The notes: generated from the sequence alone by a model not told the origin. A stretch of DNA of 61,960 nt from Acidobacteriota bacterium (GCA_003170135.1 PMZR01000133.1:1-61960); one strand, 5' to 3'. Counted from the stretch's first letter, positions 17,686-25,319 are shown. Made by a program: numbers and translations.

Positions 17686-18688
17686 GAGCACCTCACTTGC
17701 GCGTCGTCGCGCACGCGGAGCACGGCGTTGTGTCGTGCGCGTGAAACCAACGAACATCTTGGGGGGCGAAGCCAGCGGGCCGGTGGGAGCTCGACCCCGA
17801 AGTCAGAGCCCCGCTATTCTCAAGAACGAACCAGGAGGCAAAAAGTGTGGCGGGGTTTCACGAAATATTTTGCGTTGGGACATTAGGGCACCAGCCCAAC
17901 GAACAAACCGCCGGGGACAGAGCGGGTCGCCCCTCTTTGCGCCCATTGAAATCGGGGGAATCGTGGGGGCGCGTCAACCTTCGGGACACTTTTCCGGCGG
18001 ACGCCGCGACCTTCAATTTCGCGGCAGCACTCATCGGCTGGGGTTGCGCGGGGGTGCGCATTCTGCACACCGATCGGGCAGCATCCCTGGAAACTTTTGC
18101 TATTCCTTGTCCTTGGCCCGGTTCTTAATCTACGCCTTGTGGTGGCGAACCCGCTGGTCATCGGACACGCAGCGTCGCCGGCGGCTCTTGAGTCTCCCCG
18201 TGCCGCCGCGGCCGGAGCCGCGCTGACCGGGAATTCGACTGAGAAAATCACGCGGGCGCGCGGACGCGTCCCAGAAATGGCCGACGAACCGCGCCAGGTG
18301 CTTGAGACACCAGGATTTGACGCGCGAATCGGTCCAGGCGCAGCAATCACCGGATTCCCGGGACACTCGTGAGCCAGGGCCGGCGCACCCTGAGAGGCGG
18401 ATTTCGCTCGTCAGGGTTGCACGGCGACGGCCTTCATATCTGATAATGTCTCTCATTGCCTCCGCGGGCCTCAGCCGCACCGCTCGCCCTACATGCTCCC
18501 GGCCCACGTCACGGCACCGGTGAGCAGCTTGACAACGGCACAGGCGAAGGTGGCAGGAACACGCGGAAGCGGTAGAATCTGATTCACCGTCGGTAGTGCG
18601 GGCCTCGCGAACCCGCGCGAACGCGCCTCCCCTCGGGGCGCTCCGGCGGCACTCTTCACCCTCGAGGGAACATCGGGACGAGGGCACG
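17686..18688. other. 1-kb gene-free stretch at the edge of the satellite-like element
   Basis: Frames on both strands are long only because of high GC and have no motifs. A weak promoter-like pair (TTGCAC with GATAAT, 19-base spacing, about 18415-18446) points right. The left attachment site of the element may lie here, but I find no copy of the tRNA-Ala 3' half in it. Confidence 0.4.
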
Positions 18689-19432
18689 ATGCCGACCGTC
18701 AGGAAAGGCCGCTCACCCAGGCCACCGGTAGAGGAAGACTACTTCCAACCGTACGACTCGGAGGACCTCGAACCGTACACCACGGTCCTCGGTCCGAACC
18801 CTTTTCGCTCGGGCGAGCGCGCGTACCTGCATTGGGAAGACGCCGAACGGTTGGCGTGCCGGGACCTCGACAACTTAATCATCAAATTCAACCTGATGCC
18901 CTGGAAGAGTCGGCGCGACCGCTGGGACCGCGTCGTCGTGCATCGATGCGGCCTGTTCAACATCTACGCGCAGCGACGGATACTGAGGTTCACCCCACCG
19001 GACGCGATCGCCGACGAACTGACGCGCACACGAAAGCGCATTCTCGCGGACCTGAAGAAATCTATGAAAGAACAAGGGATCTCGACAAAGAGCCGGCTCT
19101 TGGCCGAGGTACGAGACGCCCTGCGAGACGGACAGAAGCACTGGATGGAGCAGGCGCGGACTGCGGCATCGCGGCCCGACGAGACCAGGCCACAACCGGC
19201 GGTCCGCGACCCGGTTGACAGACGGGAAGCGACCATCGCTCGTAAGCAGAGAGAACAAGGGTTCGGTGGTCACGGCGGACGCGGGAAGTTGGCGACACAT
19301 CTCGGCGTGAGCCCCGATACGCTTCGTGGTCTCATCAACCAGAACCGGAGGAAGTGCAGCGCGAAGACGGAGGCCAAGCTTCGCACCAAGATCCCCATCA
19401 CAGCCGACGACGACTGGCCCGACGTGGTGTAG
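18689..19432 (+). CDS. Unrecognised protein with C-terminal helix-turn-helix
   Basis: 247 residues from ATG 18689, with GAGGG four bases upstream; an in-frame start 31 codons earlier lacks one. The N-terminus is acidic/proline-rich (VEEDYFQPYDSEDLEPYTT). The centre (LHWEDAERLACRDLDNLIIK) is unlike any family I know. The C-terminus contains GKLATHLGVSPDTLRGLINQ, a good helix-turn-helix. First gene of the element; a regulator or replication initiator is plausible but unproven. Confidence 0.65.
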   Translation: MPTVRKGRSPRPPVEEDYFQPYDSEDLEPYTTVLGPNPFRSGERAYLHWEDAERLACRDLDNLIIKFNLMPWKSRRDRWDRVVVHRCGLFNIYAQRRILRFTPPDAIADELTRTRKRILADLKKSMKEQGISTKSRLLAEVRDALRDGQKHWMEQARTAASRPDETRPQPAVRDPVDRREATIARKQREQGFGGHGGRGKLATHLGVSPDTLRGLINQNRRKCSAKTEAKLRTKIPITADDDWPDVV

Positions 19433-19593
19433 CGCCTCTCTCCACCCCCCTCATTTCTCCGCATATCCGGAAAACATCCTCCGCATTTCCCGAGCACAGT
19501 GGCAGCCACGTATCGTGATGTCCTCGTACGGCTTTGGGCGCTTTCGGAACCTGTTGGCTTTGGTTGCGTGAGCCCATAGCTCGGGAGGTGCGA

Positions 19594-19782
19594 GTGGGAA
19601 GAATCCTGCGAATTGCTGAAGTGACTGCAGTTATCCGACGTGGAAGGTCCAGCATCTACGCCGACGTCAAGGCTGGGCGCTTCCCGAAGCCGATCGCGCT
19701 CGGGCTCCGGTCGCGCGGTTGGCTCGCGTCGGAGATCGAGGAATGGATACGCGCTCGCGCCGACGAACGCAAAACCGCGTAG
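19594..19782 (+). CDS. AlpA/MerR-like excisionase-type regulator
   Basis: 62 residues from GTG 19594, with GGGAGG five bases upstream; the longer frame from 19534 has no ribosome binding site. RILRIAEVTAVIRRGRSSIY, then AGRFPKPIALGLRSRGWLAS and EIEEWIRAR, give the winged-helix pattern of phage AlpA proteins, which bind DNA and activate excision or replication genes of prophages and satellites. A GC-rich hairpin follows the stop. Confidence 0.85.
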   Translation: MGRILRIAEVTAVIRRGRSSIYADVKAGRFPKPIALGLRSRGWLASEIEEWIRARADERKTA

Positions 19783-19791
19783 AGACGGCAA

Positions 19792-19813
19792 CGCCCGGCG
19801 GGTAGGCCGGGCG
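19792..19813 (+). terminator. GC-rich hairpin after the AlpA-like gene
   Basis: Perfect 8-bp arms CGCCCGGC and GCCGGGCG with a six-base loop, ten bases after the stop. There is no T tract, so it may be an attenuator or RNA-stability hairpin rather than a full intrinsic terminator. Confidence 0.45.
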
Positions 19814-19885
19814 TCAGATGAGAACGATGGTGAGTGACCACTACAGTGTAACACGGTTCCAACGACTGGCAAACGGGGCGACGCG

Positions 19886-20782
19886 ATGAGCGGCCGCGGC
19901 AAATCCCAGCGCAGTCTCGACCTAGTGGACGCGGCGCACGCGATCCTGACGGAGATTCAGCCGGCCAGCGTCCGCGCCACCTGCTACAAGCTGTTCACCC
20001 TCGGCATGATCACCTCGATGGTGAAGTCGGAGACGAACCGCGTGTCCACGCAGCTCACCTGGGCCCGAGAGACGGGCGTGATCCCGTGGAATTGGATCGT
20101 TGACGAGACGCGCGCGCCAGAACGCATCTCCGCGTGGAAGGATCCCGCGGCGTTCGTCGAGACGGTGAAGCGATCATACCGGCGCAATAACTGGGCCGAC
20201 CAGCCCGAACGGATCGAGGTGTGGTCGGAGAAGGCCACGATCGGCGGCATCCTGGCACCCGTCCTGAGGGAGTACGGCTGCACCTTCAGGGTGATGCACG
20301 GCTACGGCTCGACGACCGCAGTCCACCAGATTGCTGACGAGAGCACTGAGGACGAGCGGATGCTGACTGCGTTGTATGTGGGCGACTGGGATCCGAGCGG
20401 CCTGCACATGTCCGAGGTGGATCTCCCGCGGCGTCTTGAGAAGTACGAGGGTGACGTGTACCTGTGCCGGCTGGCCCTGGCCGAGCAGGACATCCGCAGC
20501 GGCCTGCCGTCGTTCCCGGCGGCGACGAAACGAGGCGATCCCCGCTACCGCTGGTTCACGGAGCGGTACGGAACGAGCTGCTGGGAACTGGACGCACTCA
20601 GCCCGGTCGTCCTTCGTCAGCGTGTTGAGGACGCAATCCTCACCCGGCTGGACCTGGAGGCGTGGAAGCGCTCGGCAGTGACTGAAGCCGCGGAATGCGA
20701 GTCCCTCAGCACCATCTTGAACGCCTGGCCGAAGAGTATTTCTAGGCAGGCACGGAAATACGATCGCGGGGCGACAGCATGA
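19886..20782 (+). CDS. TOPRIM-domain protein (Spo11/Topo VI A-like fold)
   Basis: 298 residues. An N-terminal winged-helix-like segment (SVRATCYKLFTLGMI) is followed by a TOPRIM domain with the catalytic glutamate in WSEKATIGGILAPV and the acidic pair in YVGDWDPSGLHMSE. The C-terminal signature YGTSCWELDALSP is typical of phage and mobile-element homologues. TOPRIM domains coordinate Mg2+ for DNA strand breakage. The related Spo11/TopVI-A catalytic tyrosine is not obvious, so cleavage activity is uncertain. Its last four bases overlap the next start (ATGA). Confidence 0.7.
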   Translation: MSGRGKSQRSLDLVDAAHAILTEIQPASVRATCYKLFTLGMITSMVKSETNRVSTQLTWARETGVIPWNWIVDETRAPERISAWKDPAAFVETVKRSYRRNNWADQPERIEVWSEKATIGGILAPVLREYGCTFRVMHGYGSTTAVHQIADESTEDERMLTALYVGDWDPSGLHMSEVDLPRRLEKYEGDVYLCRLALAEQDIRSGLPSFPAATKRGDPRYRWFTERYGTSCWELDALSPVVLRQRVEDAILTRLDLEAWKRSAVTEAAECESLSTILNAWPKSISRQARKYDRGATA

Positions 20783-21078
20783 CCGCGTTCGAAACGGCCA
20801 GCTTGCTCGTCGAGACCGTTCGCGACCTATCCGACGCTGAGGCGTGCGTTGCGGACGTTGAAAGCGAACGCGACACGTACCGTGAGCTACTGCGCGCTGC
20901 GCTCGACGAGATTGCACAGCTCACCGGCCGGCTCGATCGTGCGCTCAGGGTAACGGCTGCACAGCGGGACGAAGTGCGGCGGTCGCGCGAAGAACTGGCG
21001 CGGTACACCGCAAGCGCGGTACGACACAGGCTGTTAGCGGTCGTACCGCACGCGGCGTGCGACGGGGGCGCCGCATGA
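20779..21078 (+). CDS. Small coiled-coil protein of the element
   Basis: 99 residues, mostly helical: DVESERDTYRELLRAALDEI and TAAQRDEVRRSREELARY give a long amphipathic coil. There are no catalytic motifs. Four-base ATGA overlaps at both ends tie it to the TOPRIM and RepA-like genes, so it is probably translated with them. It may be an adaptor in replication; function unknown. Confidence 0.65.
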   Translation: MTAFETASLLVETVRDLSDAEACVADVESERDTYRELLRAALDEIAQLTGRLDRALRVTAAQRDEVRRSREELARYTASAVRHRLLAVVPHAACDGGAA

Positions 21079-22364
21079 ACACGCACGCCGACCACATCAA
21101 CTGGGGCAACGGCGCCAAAGACTGCGGCGTCGGCGCCGCCACGCGCGACTTCGTCGACCTCGGGAATCGCTACATCCTGGGCCTCAGCGGGACGGGCATC
21201 GAGTTCGAGATCGACCGGCTCGATCGCAAGTGGGGCGAGCTGACCGGCGAGCTGACCGTCCGCTGCGCGCTCGCCGGCGCCCGCACCATCGACGCGGCGA
21301 ACACCATCAGCGTCGCCCGGTTTGCGGTGTCCGACCTGCGGGCCAGGCAGGAACGCGCGAAGTATCTCATTGCACGGAGCAAGGCGCCGACCATCGACTG
21401 GTACGGCCTGCTCGAGGAATTTTGCGGGCGCGTGCTGGCCTCGGAGCGAACGGGACAAGCGGTCGTGCACTTGCGCGACCTGGCCCGGCCCGGGCCCGAT
21501 GAGACCTTCGACGTCGACGGCCTCCGGTTGCTTCGCCGCCATCCCGTGATGGGGTTTGGCGACGGCGGGACGCTCAAAAGCTACCTCCTGACACACATCC
21601 TGGGGACGCTCGCGCAGCGCGGCCTGCGCGTTTTGTACGCGGATTGGGAATTCTCCGGCGAAGAACACCGGGACCGGCTGGAGCGGCTGTTCGGACCGCA
21701 AATGCCCGACGTTTTATATGTCCGCTGTGACCGTCCGCTCGTCGTCGAGGTGGACCGGCTTCGCCGGATCGTGCAGGACGAACACGTCGATTACATGGGG
21801 TATGACTCGGTCACGTTCGCGTGTCCCGGCCGCCCCGAAGATGCCGAGGTCGCGGCGGCGTACTACCGCGCCGTCCGGTCAATCGGCGTCGGCAGCCTAC
21901 ACATCGCGCACATCAACAAAAGCGAGAACGGCGACCAGAAGCCTTTCGGCAGCGCGTTCTGGCACAACGGCTCGCGTGCCACGTGGTTCATCAAGCGCGG
22001 AGACGAAGCGCCGGACGAACGTCAGGTCACGATCGGCCTCTACAACCGGAAGGCCAACACGGGTCCACTGCGCGGGGCCGTGGGATTCGAGTTCACCTTC
22101 GACGCGGATCGCACGTACGTCCGGCGCGCAGACTTGACGGACGTTCCGAACCTCGCCGCTGGCCTCCCCACGTGGCAGCGGATGCAAAAGGCGTTGAGTC
22201 ACGGACCGCTCACCCCGGCGGCGCTGGCCGAAGAGCTGGGCGCGAAGGTGGAAACGATCGACCGCGTCGCGAGGGGCAAGGGCAAGGGACAGGACCTGTT
22301 TGCGAAAGTTCCGGGCCCAGACGGTGTGACCCGCATTGCCCTGGTCGAACGGAGGCACGCATGA
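21075..22364 (+). CDS. RepA-like hexameric AAA/RecA-fold ATPase
   Basis: 429 residues from ATG 21075 (ATGA overlap). The P-loop is GFGDGGTLKSYLL, with Leu in place of the usual Gly before the Lys. YMGYDSVTFA fits Walker B, and LHIAHINKSENGDQKPFGSA is the conserved sensor stretch of the RepA/RSF1010-type helicase family. A C-terminal winged helix (PLTPAALAEELGAKVETIDR) probably binds DNA. Such proteins unwind the origin for small plasmids and satellites. A repeat/palindrome cluster begins at its 3' end. Confidence 0.85.
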   Translation: MNTHADHINWGNGAKDCGVGAATRDFVDLGNRYILGLSGTGIEFEIDRLDRKWGELTGELTVRCALAGARTIDAANTISVARFAVSDLRARQERAKYLIARSKAPTIDWYGLLEEFCGRVLASERTGQAVVHLRDLARPGPDETFDVDGLRLLRRHPVMGFGDGGTLKSYLLTHILGTLAQRGLRVLYADWEFSGEEHRDRLERLFGPQMPDVLYVRCDRPLVVEVDRLRRIVQDEHVDYMGYDSVTFACPGRPEDAEVAAAYYRAVRSIGVGSLHIAHINKSENGDQKPFGSAFWHNGSRATWFIKRGDEAPDERQVTIGLYNRKANTGPLRGAVGFEFTFDADRTYVRRADLTDVPNLAAGLPTWQRMQKALSHGPLTPAALAEELGAKVETIDRVARGKGKGQDLFAKVPGPDGVTRIALVERRHA

Positions 22365-22537
22365 GCGGACGAACCGTCCGGACGAAGCGGACGAACCGTC
22401 CGGGACGGGGCGGACGGACGCCTTCCCCCCCTATAGGGGGAGTCCGTCCGGCGTCCGGTCCGGTCGGCGTCCGGGAGCCGGCAGGAGTTGAAGCCGAAAA
22501 GGACCATTCCCGGACCCAAGGAGGCGACCGTGGCTGA
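22361..22537 (+). CDS. Possible 58-residue Arg/Pro-rich ORF across the repeat cluster
   Basis: ATG 22361 overlaps the RepA-like stop (ATGA) and the frame runs to 22537. The protein is low-complexity (RTVRTKRTNRPGRGGR) because it crosses iteron-like repeats and palindromes. It may only be the coding shadow of a DNA structure; translational coupling is its only support. Confidence 0.3.
   Translation: MSGRTVRTKRTNRPGRGGRTPSPPIGGVRPASGPVGVREPAGVEAEKDHSRTQGGDRG
22365..22470. repeat. Iteron-like direct repeats and nested palindromes (candidate replication origin)
   Basis: GCGGACGAACCGTCCG occurs at 22365-22380 and 22387-22402 (22-bp period); each holds a perfect hairpin CGGACG/CGTCCG with a three-base loop. 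Next is CCCCCTATAGGGGG, a perfect 14-bp palindrome at 22427-22440. It is framed by CGGACGGAC (22411-22419) and GTCCGTCCG (22442-22450). Further GTCCG words follow to about 22470. Location just 3' of the replication ATPase resembles satellite and plasmid origins, though an AT-rich melting region is missing. Confidence 0.55.
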
Positions 22538-22892
22538 CGACCGCACCGCGACACTGTGCGACGTCCACTGGGCACGCATCGCGGACCTCGACGAGCGTTT
22601 GGCTGCACTCGAAGCCCGCGTCGTGGCACTCGAGGCTCAGGCGTCCCGGGACCGCCTCCGAGCGGAGCGCCTGGACCAGCGTGCGCGGCTCTCGTACGTC
22701 GCCGAGACGTTGATGAACAAGACCGACGTCCCGGGCGGCGTGCGCGTGTCGTCCCCTGGCTGCGGCGCGAGCGAGTTCTTCAAGCCCGACGTCGTGCCGG
22801 TCGTGCTCCACCTCACGGCGACGTGTCCGGTGCTGCTGCGACTGCGGGCAGCCGAGGAAGTGATGCTCGATACGACGGAGGTTCACGCGTGA
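22530..22892 (+). CDS. Small coiled-coil protein upstream of the terminase gene
   Basis: 120 residues from GTG 22530, with AAGGAGG five bases upstream, which favours it over ATG 22488. The N-terminal half is coiled coil (RIADLDERLAALEARVVALE). The C-terminal half (GVRVSSPGCGASEFFKPDV) is not recognised. Its stop overlaps the TerS GTG (GTGA). Position suggests a packaging or replication accessory. Confidence 0.65.
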   Translation: MADDRTATLCDVHWARIADLDERLAALEARVVALEAQASRDRLRAERLDQRARLSYVAETLMNKTDVPGGVRVSSPGCGASEFFKPDVVPVVLHLTATCPVLLRLRAAEEVMLDTTEVHA

Positions 22893-23293
22893 AGCCGCTC
22901 AGTGAGCGCGAGCGCCGATTCGTCGAAAACTACATGGGTGCTGCGGCCGGCAACGCGACGAAGGCCGCGATTCTCGCCGGCTACAGCAAGAAATCGGCGG
23001 CGCGCATCGGCTACCGGCTGTCCAGAAAAGTCCAGATTCGGCAGGCCATCGACGAACGCGTGAAGAACGACCGCCTCGTGTGGACGCGCGAACAGCGGCA
23101 GGCGTTTTGGACCAAGGTCGCAAGCGGCGCCGGAAGCTATGCGGGTACGAGTATGCGCGACCGATTGCGTGCCTCGGAGATCCTCGGTCGCAGCCAGGCG
23201 GACTTCACCGACAACATCAACAACCCCGGTGCCGACGCGCTGGCTGCCGCAATCAAGGCCGATCTCGCGGCGCACGGCGAGCACCATGACTGA
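22889..23293 (+). CDS. Terminase small subunit (Terminase_2 family)
   Basis: 134 residues from GTG 22889. LSERERRFVENYMGAAAGNA, then TKAAILAGYSKKSAARIGYR and LSRKVQIRQAIDERV, is the classic N-terminal helix-turn-helix of phage TerS proteins that bind the pac/cos site and load DNA onto the packaging motor. The C-terminal part (MRDRLRASEILGRSQADF) is also typical. No large terminase is present, so by itself it could only redirect a helper phage's packaging machinery, as TerS does in many satellites. Confidence 0.9.
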   Translation: MKPLSERERRFVENYMGAAAGNATKAAILAGYSKKSAARIGYRLSRKVQIRQAIDERVKNDRLVWTREQRQAFWTKVASGAGSYAGTSMRDRLRASEILGRSQADFTDNINNPGADALAAAIKADLAAHGEHHD

Positions 23294-23426
23294 GCGAGCC
23301 CTGAGCGAACGCGAGCGCCGATTCGTCGAGGCGCTGATGGGTCCGTACCGATCGCAATGAGTTTAGGAGCAGCACAGCTGGCAGCACGGCTCGGACCGCG
23401 CGTCTTGCTGGAGCGTAAGCCGTGCT
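23286..23426 (+). pseudogene. Truncated second terminase small subunit
   Basis: ATG 23286 opens a 24-residue frame ending at 23360 whose start (LSERERRFVEALMGPYRSQ) repeats the TerS N-terminus almost exactly, at DNA level too (GAGCGCCGATTCGTCGA in both). After the stop, another frame reads GAAQLAARLGPRVLLERKPC to a stop at 23426, reminiscent of the next TerS helix. This looks like a duplicated TerS gene decayed by frameshift and deletion. Confidence 0.6.
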
Positions 23427-23460
23427 AGGTGACGACGGAGAACGGCGATTATCGGACGCC

Positions 23461-23488
23461 AGTAGTCAGTAATCAGTAGGTAGTAGGC
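23461..23488 (+). repeat. Heptamer ladder (AGTAGTC type) abutting the excisionase start
   Basis: Four consecutive seven-base words, AGTAGTC, AGTAATC, AGTAGGT and AGTAGGC, end one base before the ATG at 23490, so the last words also form the gene's translation-initiation region. Confidence 0.75.
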
Positions 23489-23489
23489 C

Positions 23490-23780
23490 ATGAGCGAGCA
23501 GCGACAACCCGGCCGAGCAGAAACCGACTCGCGCGCTCCGTCCGTGGGCGAAGCCGACCGTCGCTTACTGCTGCGTATCCGCGAAGCGGCCGAACTGCTC
23601 GCACTCAGCGAGCGGCAGGTGTGGAGTCTGATAACCGCGGGCGAGCTGCGCCCGATTCGGCCGATCGGGATCCGGTTGATTCGTGTCGCCCGCGAGGACG
23701 TCGTGGCACTCGTGGACAGGTGGCGTGAGCAGAGCCAGGGCGCCGCGTTCGGCGACGCCGCCCGGGACGATGTAGGATAG
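23490..23780 (+). CDS. xis: Excisionase-family DNA-binding protein
   Basis: 96 residues. LLRIREAAELLALSERQVWS followed by LITAGELRPIRPIGIRLIRV and AREDVVALVDRW is the HTH_17/excisionase winged-helix fold. The N-terminal 25 residues are disordered. It lies six bases before the integrase gene, as expected for a recombination directionality factor that switches the integrase from insertion to excision. Confidence 0.88.
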   Translation: MSEQRQPGRAETDSRAPSVGEADRRLLLRIREAAELLALSERQVWSLITAGELRPIRPIGIRLIRVAREDVVALVDRWREQSQGAAFGDAARDDVG

Positions 23781-23786
23781 CCAGCG

Positions 23787-25040
23787 ATGAGTCTGCACAA
23801 GCGATGCAGCGCGGGCGTGGAGCGGGCCCTGCCGGATGGCAGCCCGAACCCGCTGTATTGCGTGGCAACACCCAAGTGCAGCCACTTCTGGCACTACGAT
23901 TTTCGCGTCAACGGCCGCCGGTATCGGGCGAGCACCGAGACGGCGGACAAGCACAAGGCCCGGGACATCGAAGCGCGCGAGCGGTCGCGCATCCTCGACG
24001 GTCGCCACGGCATCCGGCGGCAACCGGACACCACGTTCCGCGACTTCGCGAAAACCTATCTGCGGGACCACTCGGCCCTGAACAAGAAGAGCACCGAACG
24101 CGACGAGGAGATCATCAAGACCCTCGACCGATTCTTCGGGCCGCTCATCCTGCACGAGATCACCGTCCACCGGATTGAACAGTTCAAGCGCGACCGCCTG
24201 GCGGGGACGTGGCGCGCGCACGGCCAGAAGCGGCCGGCGAAGGCCGTCAAGCCAGCGACGGTCAACCGCGAGCTCGACGTGCTGAAGTCGATCATGTCGA
24301 AGGCCGTCGAGTGGGGAAAGCTGCTCGACTCGCCAGCGCGCATCGTCAAACGGCTGCGCGTGGACAACCGGCGCACGCGAATCCTCAGCGACGACGAACA
24401 GCGGTGCCTGCTGGCTGCGTGCCCGAAGAAGCTGCGCGCCTTCGTCATGCTCGCGCTCATCACCGGGGCCCGCGCGGGCGAGCTGCTCTCGCTGCGATGG
24501 GAACAGGCGAGCGAGGGCTTCCTGACGTTCCTCAACACGAAGAACGGGAAGGTGCGACGGGTGCCGATCGGACCGTCGATTGCCGCGGTGCTGGCCTCGC
24601 TGCCGAAGGTGCACCCGTGGGTTTTCACGAACGCCCAGACCAAGCAGCCGTTCACGTCGGTGCGCCAGGTGTTCGGCCGTGCCTGCGTCCGGGCTGGGAT
24701 CGACTCTCGCGAGGTGACGCTCCACACGCTGCGGCACACGGCGCTCAGCCGGATGATCGCCGGCGGGTTCGACGACTACACGGTCATGGAGATTAGCGGG
24801 CATTCCTCGACGCGGATGCTCGGCCGGTACACGCACCCGACCGAAGAGCGCAAGGTGGGCGCGCTCGAGACGTTCCGGGTGTCGATGGGCACAAAGCGGG
24901 CACAATCGGAGGACGAGCAGGAGGCGGGCGAAGAAGTGCCCTCGGAAATCGCGGAATTGCTGAGGGAAATTGGTGGACGGCAGGAGGCTCGAACTCCCGA
25001 CCTCCGCGTTGCGAACGCGGCGCTCTCCCAACTGAGCTAG
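23787..25040 (+). CDS. int: Tyrosine integrase of the tRNA-Ala element
   Basis: 417 residues. A SAM-like core-binding domain (about 80-190) precedes the catalytic domain with Arg229 (TGARAGELL), Lys255 (NGKVRRVP), His313/Arg316 (HTLRHT), His339 (SGHSS) and nucleophile Tyr348 (LGRYTH). All catalytic positions are present, so it should be active. The last 22 or so residues (GRQEARTPDLRVANAALSQ) are translated from the antisense strand of the tRNA-Ala gene. The C-terminus therefore belongs to the attachment site and would change on excision. Confidence 0.95.
   Translation: MSLHKRCSAGVERALPDGSPNPLYCVATPKCSHFWHYDFRVNGRRYRASTETADKHKARDIEARERSRILDGRHGIRRQPDTTFRDFAKTYLRDHSALNKKSTERDEEIIKTLDRFFGPLILHEITVHRIEQFKRDRLAGTWRAHGQKRPAKAVKPATVNRELDVLKSIMSKAVEWGKLLDSPARIVKRLRVDNRRTRILSDDEQRCLLAACPKKLRAFVMLALITGARAGELLSLRWEQASEGFLTFLNTKNGKVRRVPIGPSIAAVLASLPKVHPWVFTNAQTKQPFTSVRQVFGRACVRAGIDSREVTLHTLRHTALSRMIAGGFDDYTVMEISGHSSTRMLGRYTHPTEERKVGALETFRVSMGTKRAQSEDEQEAGEEVPSEIAELLREIGGRQEARTPDLRVANAALSQLS
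24971..25012. other. Probable attachment site (tRNA-Ala 3' half)
   Basis: Tyrosine integrases usually recombine within the 3' half of their tRNA target. The integrase gene ends inside this tRNA, so the integrase-proximal junction must be here. The exact core and its partner copy at the other end are not visible in the window. Confidence 0.5.
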
Positions 25041-25046
25041 CCGCCC
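24971..25046 (-). tRNA. tRNA-Ala (anticodon CGC)
   Basis: A 76-base cloverleaf including an encoded CCA end. The acceptor stem GGGCGGC/GCCGTCC contains the G3-U70 wobble that identifies alanine tRNA. The D arm is GCTC/GAGC, the anticodon stem CCGCG/CGCGG has loop TTCGCAA, and the T arm is GGGAG/CTCCT with TTCGAGC. The anticodon lies at 25011-25013. Its 3' end faces the integrase, the usual insertion target. The chromosomal side continues rightward to pfkA. Confidence 0.93.
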
Positions 25047-25235
25047 ACATCTGTGACTGGCAACGCTCGGACGCGTCGCCCTGCCGCAGTGCAACCGATT
25101 CGCGCCCGCGGCAGACCCATGATTCTAGCACGACGGTCGGCGGCCGACAACGCGCGACAGCACTCGAGTCTGCGCCCGCGGCGCAAGCAGGGCTGAAGCC
25201 CTGCTCCACAAGAGTCAATCCGGGCACCTTGCACC

Positions 25236-25319
25236 CCGCACCGCACCCTGCACGTCGCACGGCGCACTCCGCACGGTTCCGCACCGCACCCTGCACGTCG
25301 CACAGCGCACTCCGCACGG
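25236..25319. repeat. GCAC heptamer ladder with 41-bp tandem duplication, upstream of pfkA
   Basis: Two 41-bp copies at 25236-25276 and 25279-25319 differ at one base and are separated by TT. Inside each copy the tetramer GCAC recurs every seven bases. The rest of 25047-25389 (343 bp between the tRNA and pfkA) shows no gene. Confidence 0.8.

Larger units (their letters stand above)
18689..25012 (+). mobile_element. Candidate phage satellite (PICI-like) integrated at tRNA-Ala
   Basis: Eleven co-directional frames with tight overlaps run toward a tRNA gene: HTH protein, AlpA-type regulator, TOPRIM protein, RepA-like ATPase, terminase small subunit, excisionase and integrase. No portal, large terminase, capsid or tail gene occurs. 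Phage satellites characteristically keep integration, replication and TerS genes and borrow helper capsids. The right boundary is the tRNA. The left boundary is arbitrary here (first gene of the run), and the element could extend left to include the RHS and defence genes or beyond the window. A decayed prophage is the main alternative. Confidence 0.6.

Noticed and set aside
18130..18687. 185-residue minus-strand ORF containing VKSWCLKHLARFVGHFWD
   Set aside because: One protein-like stretch only, no ribosome binding site and no family; insufficient for a gene call.
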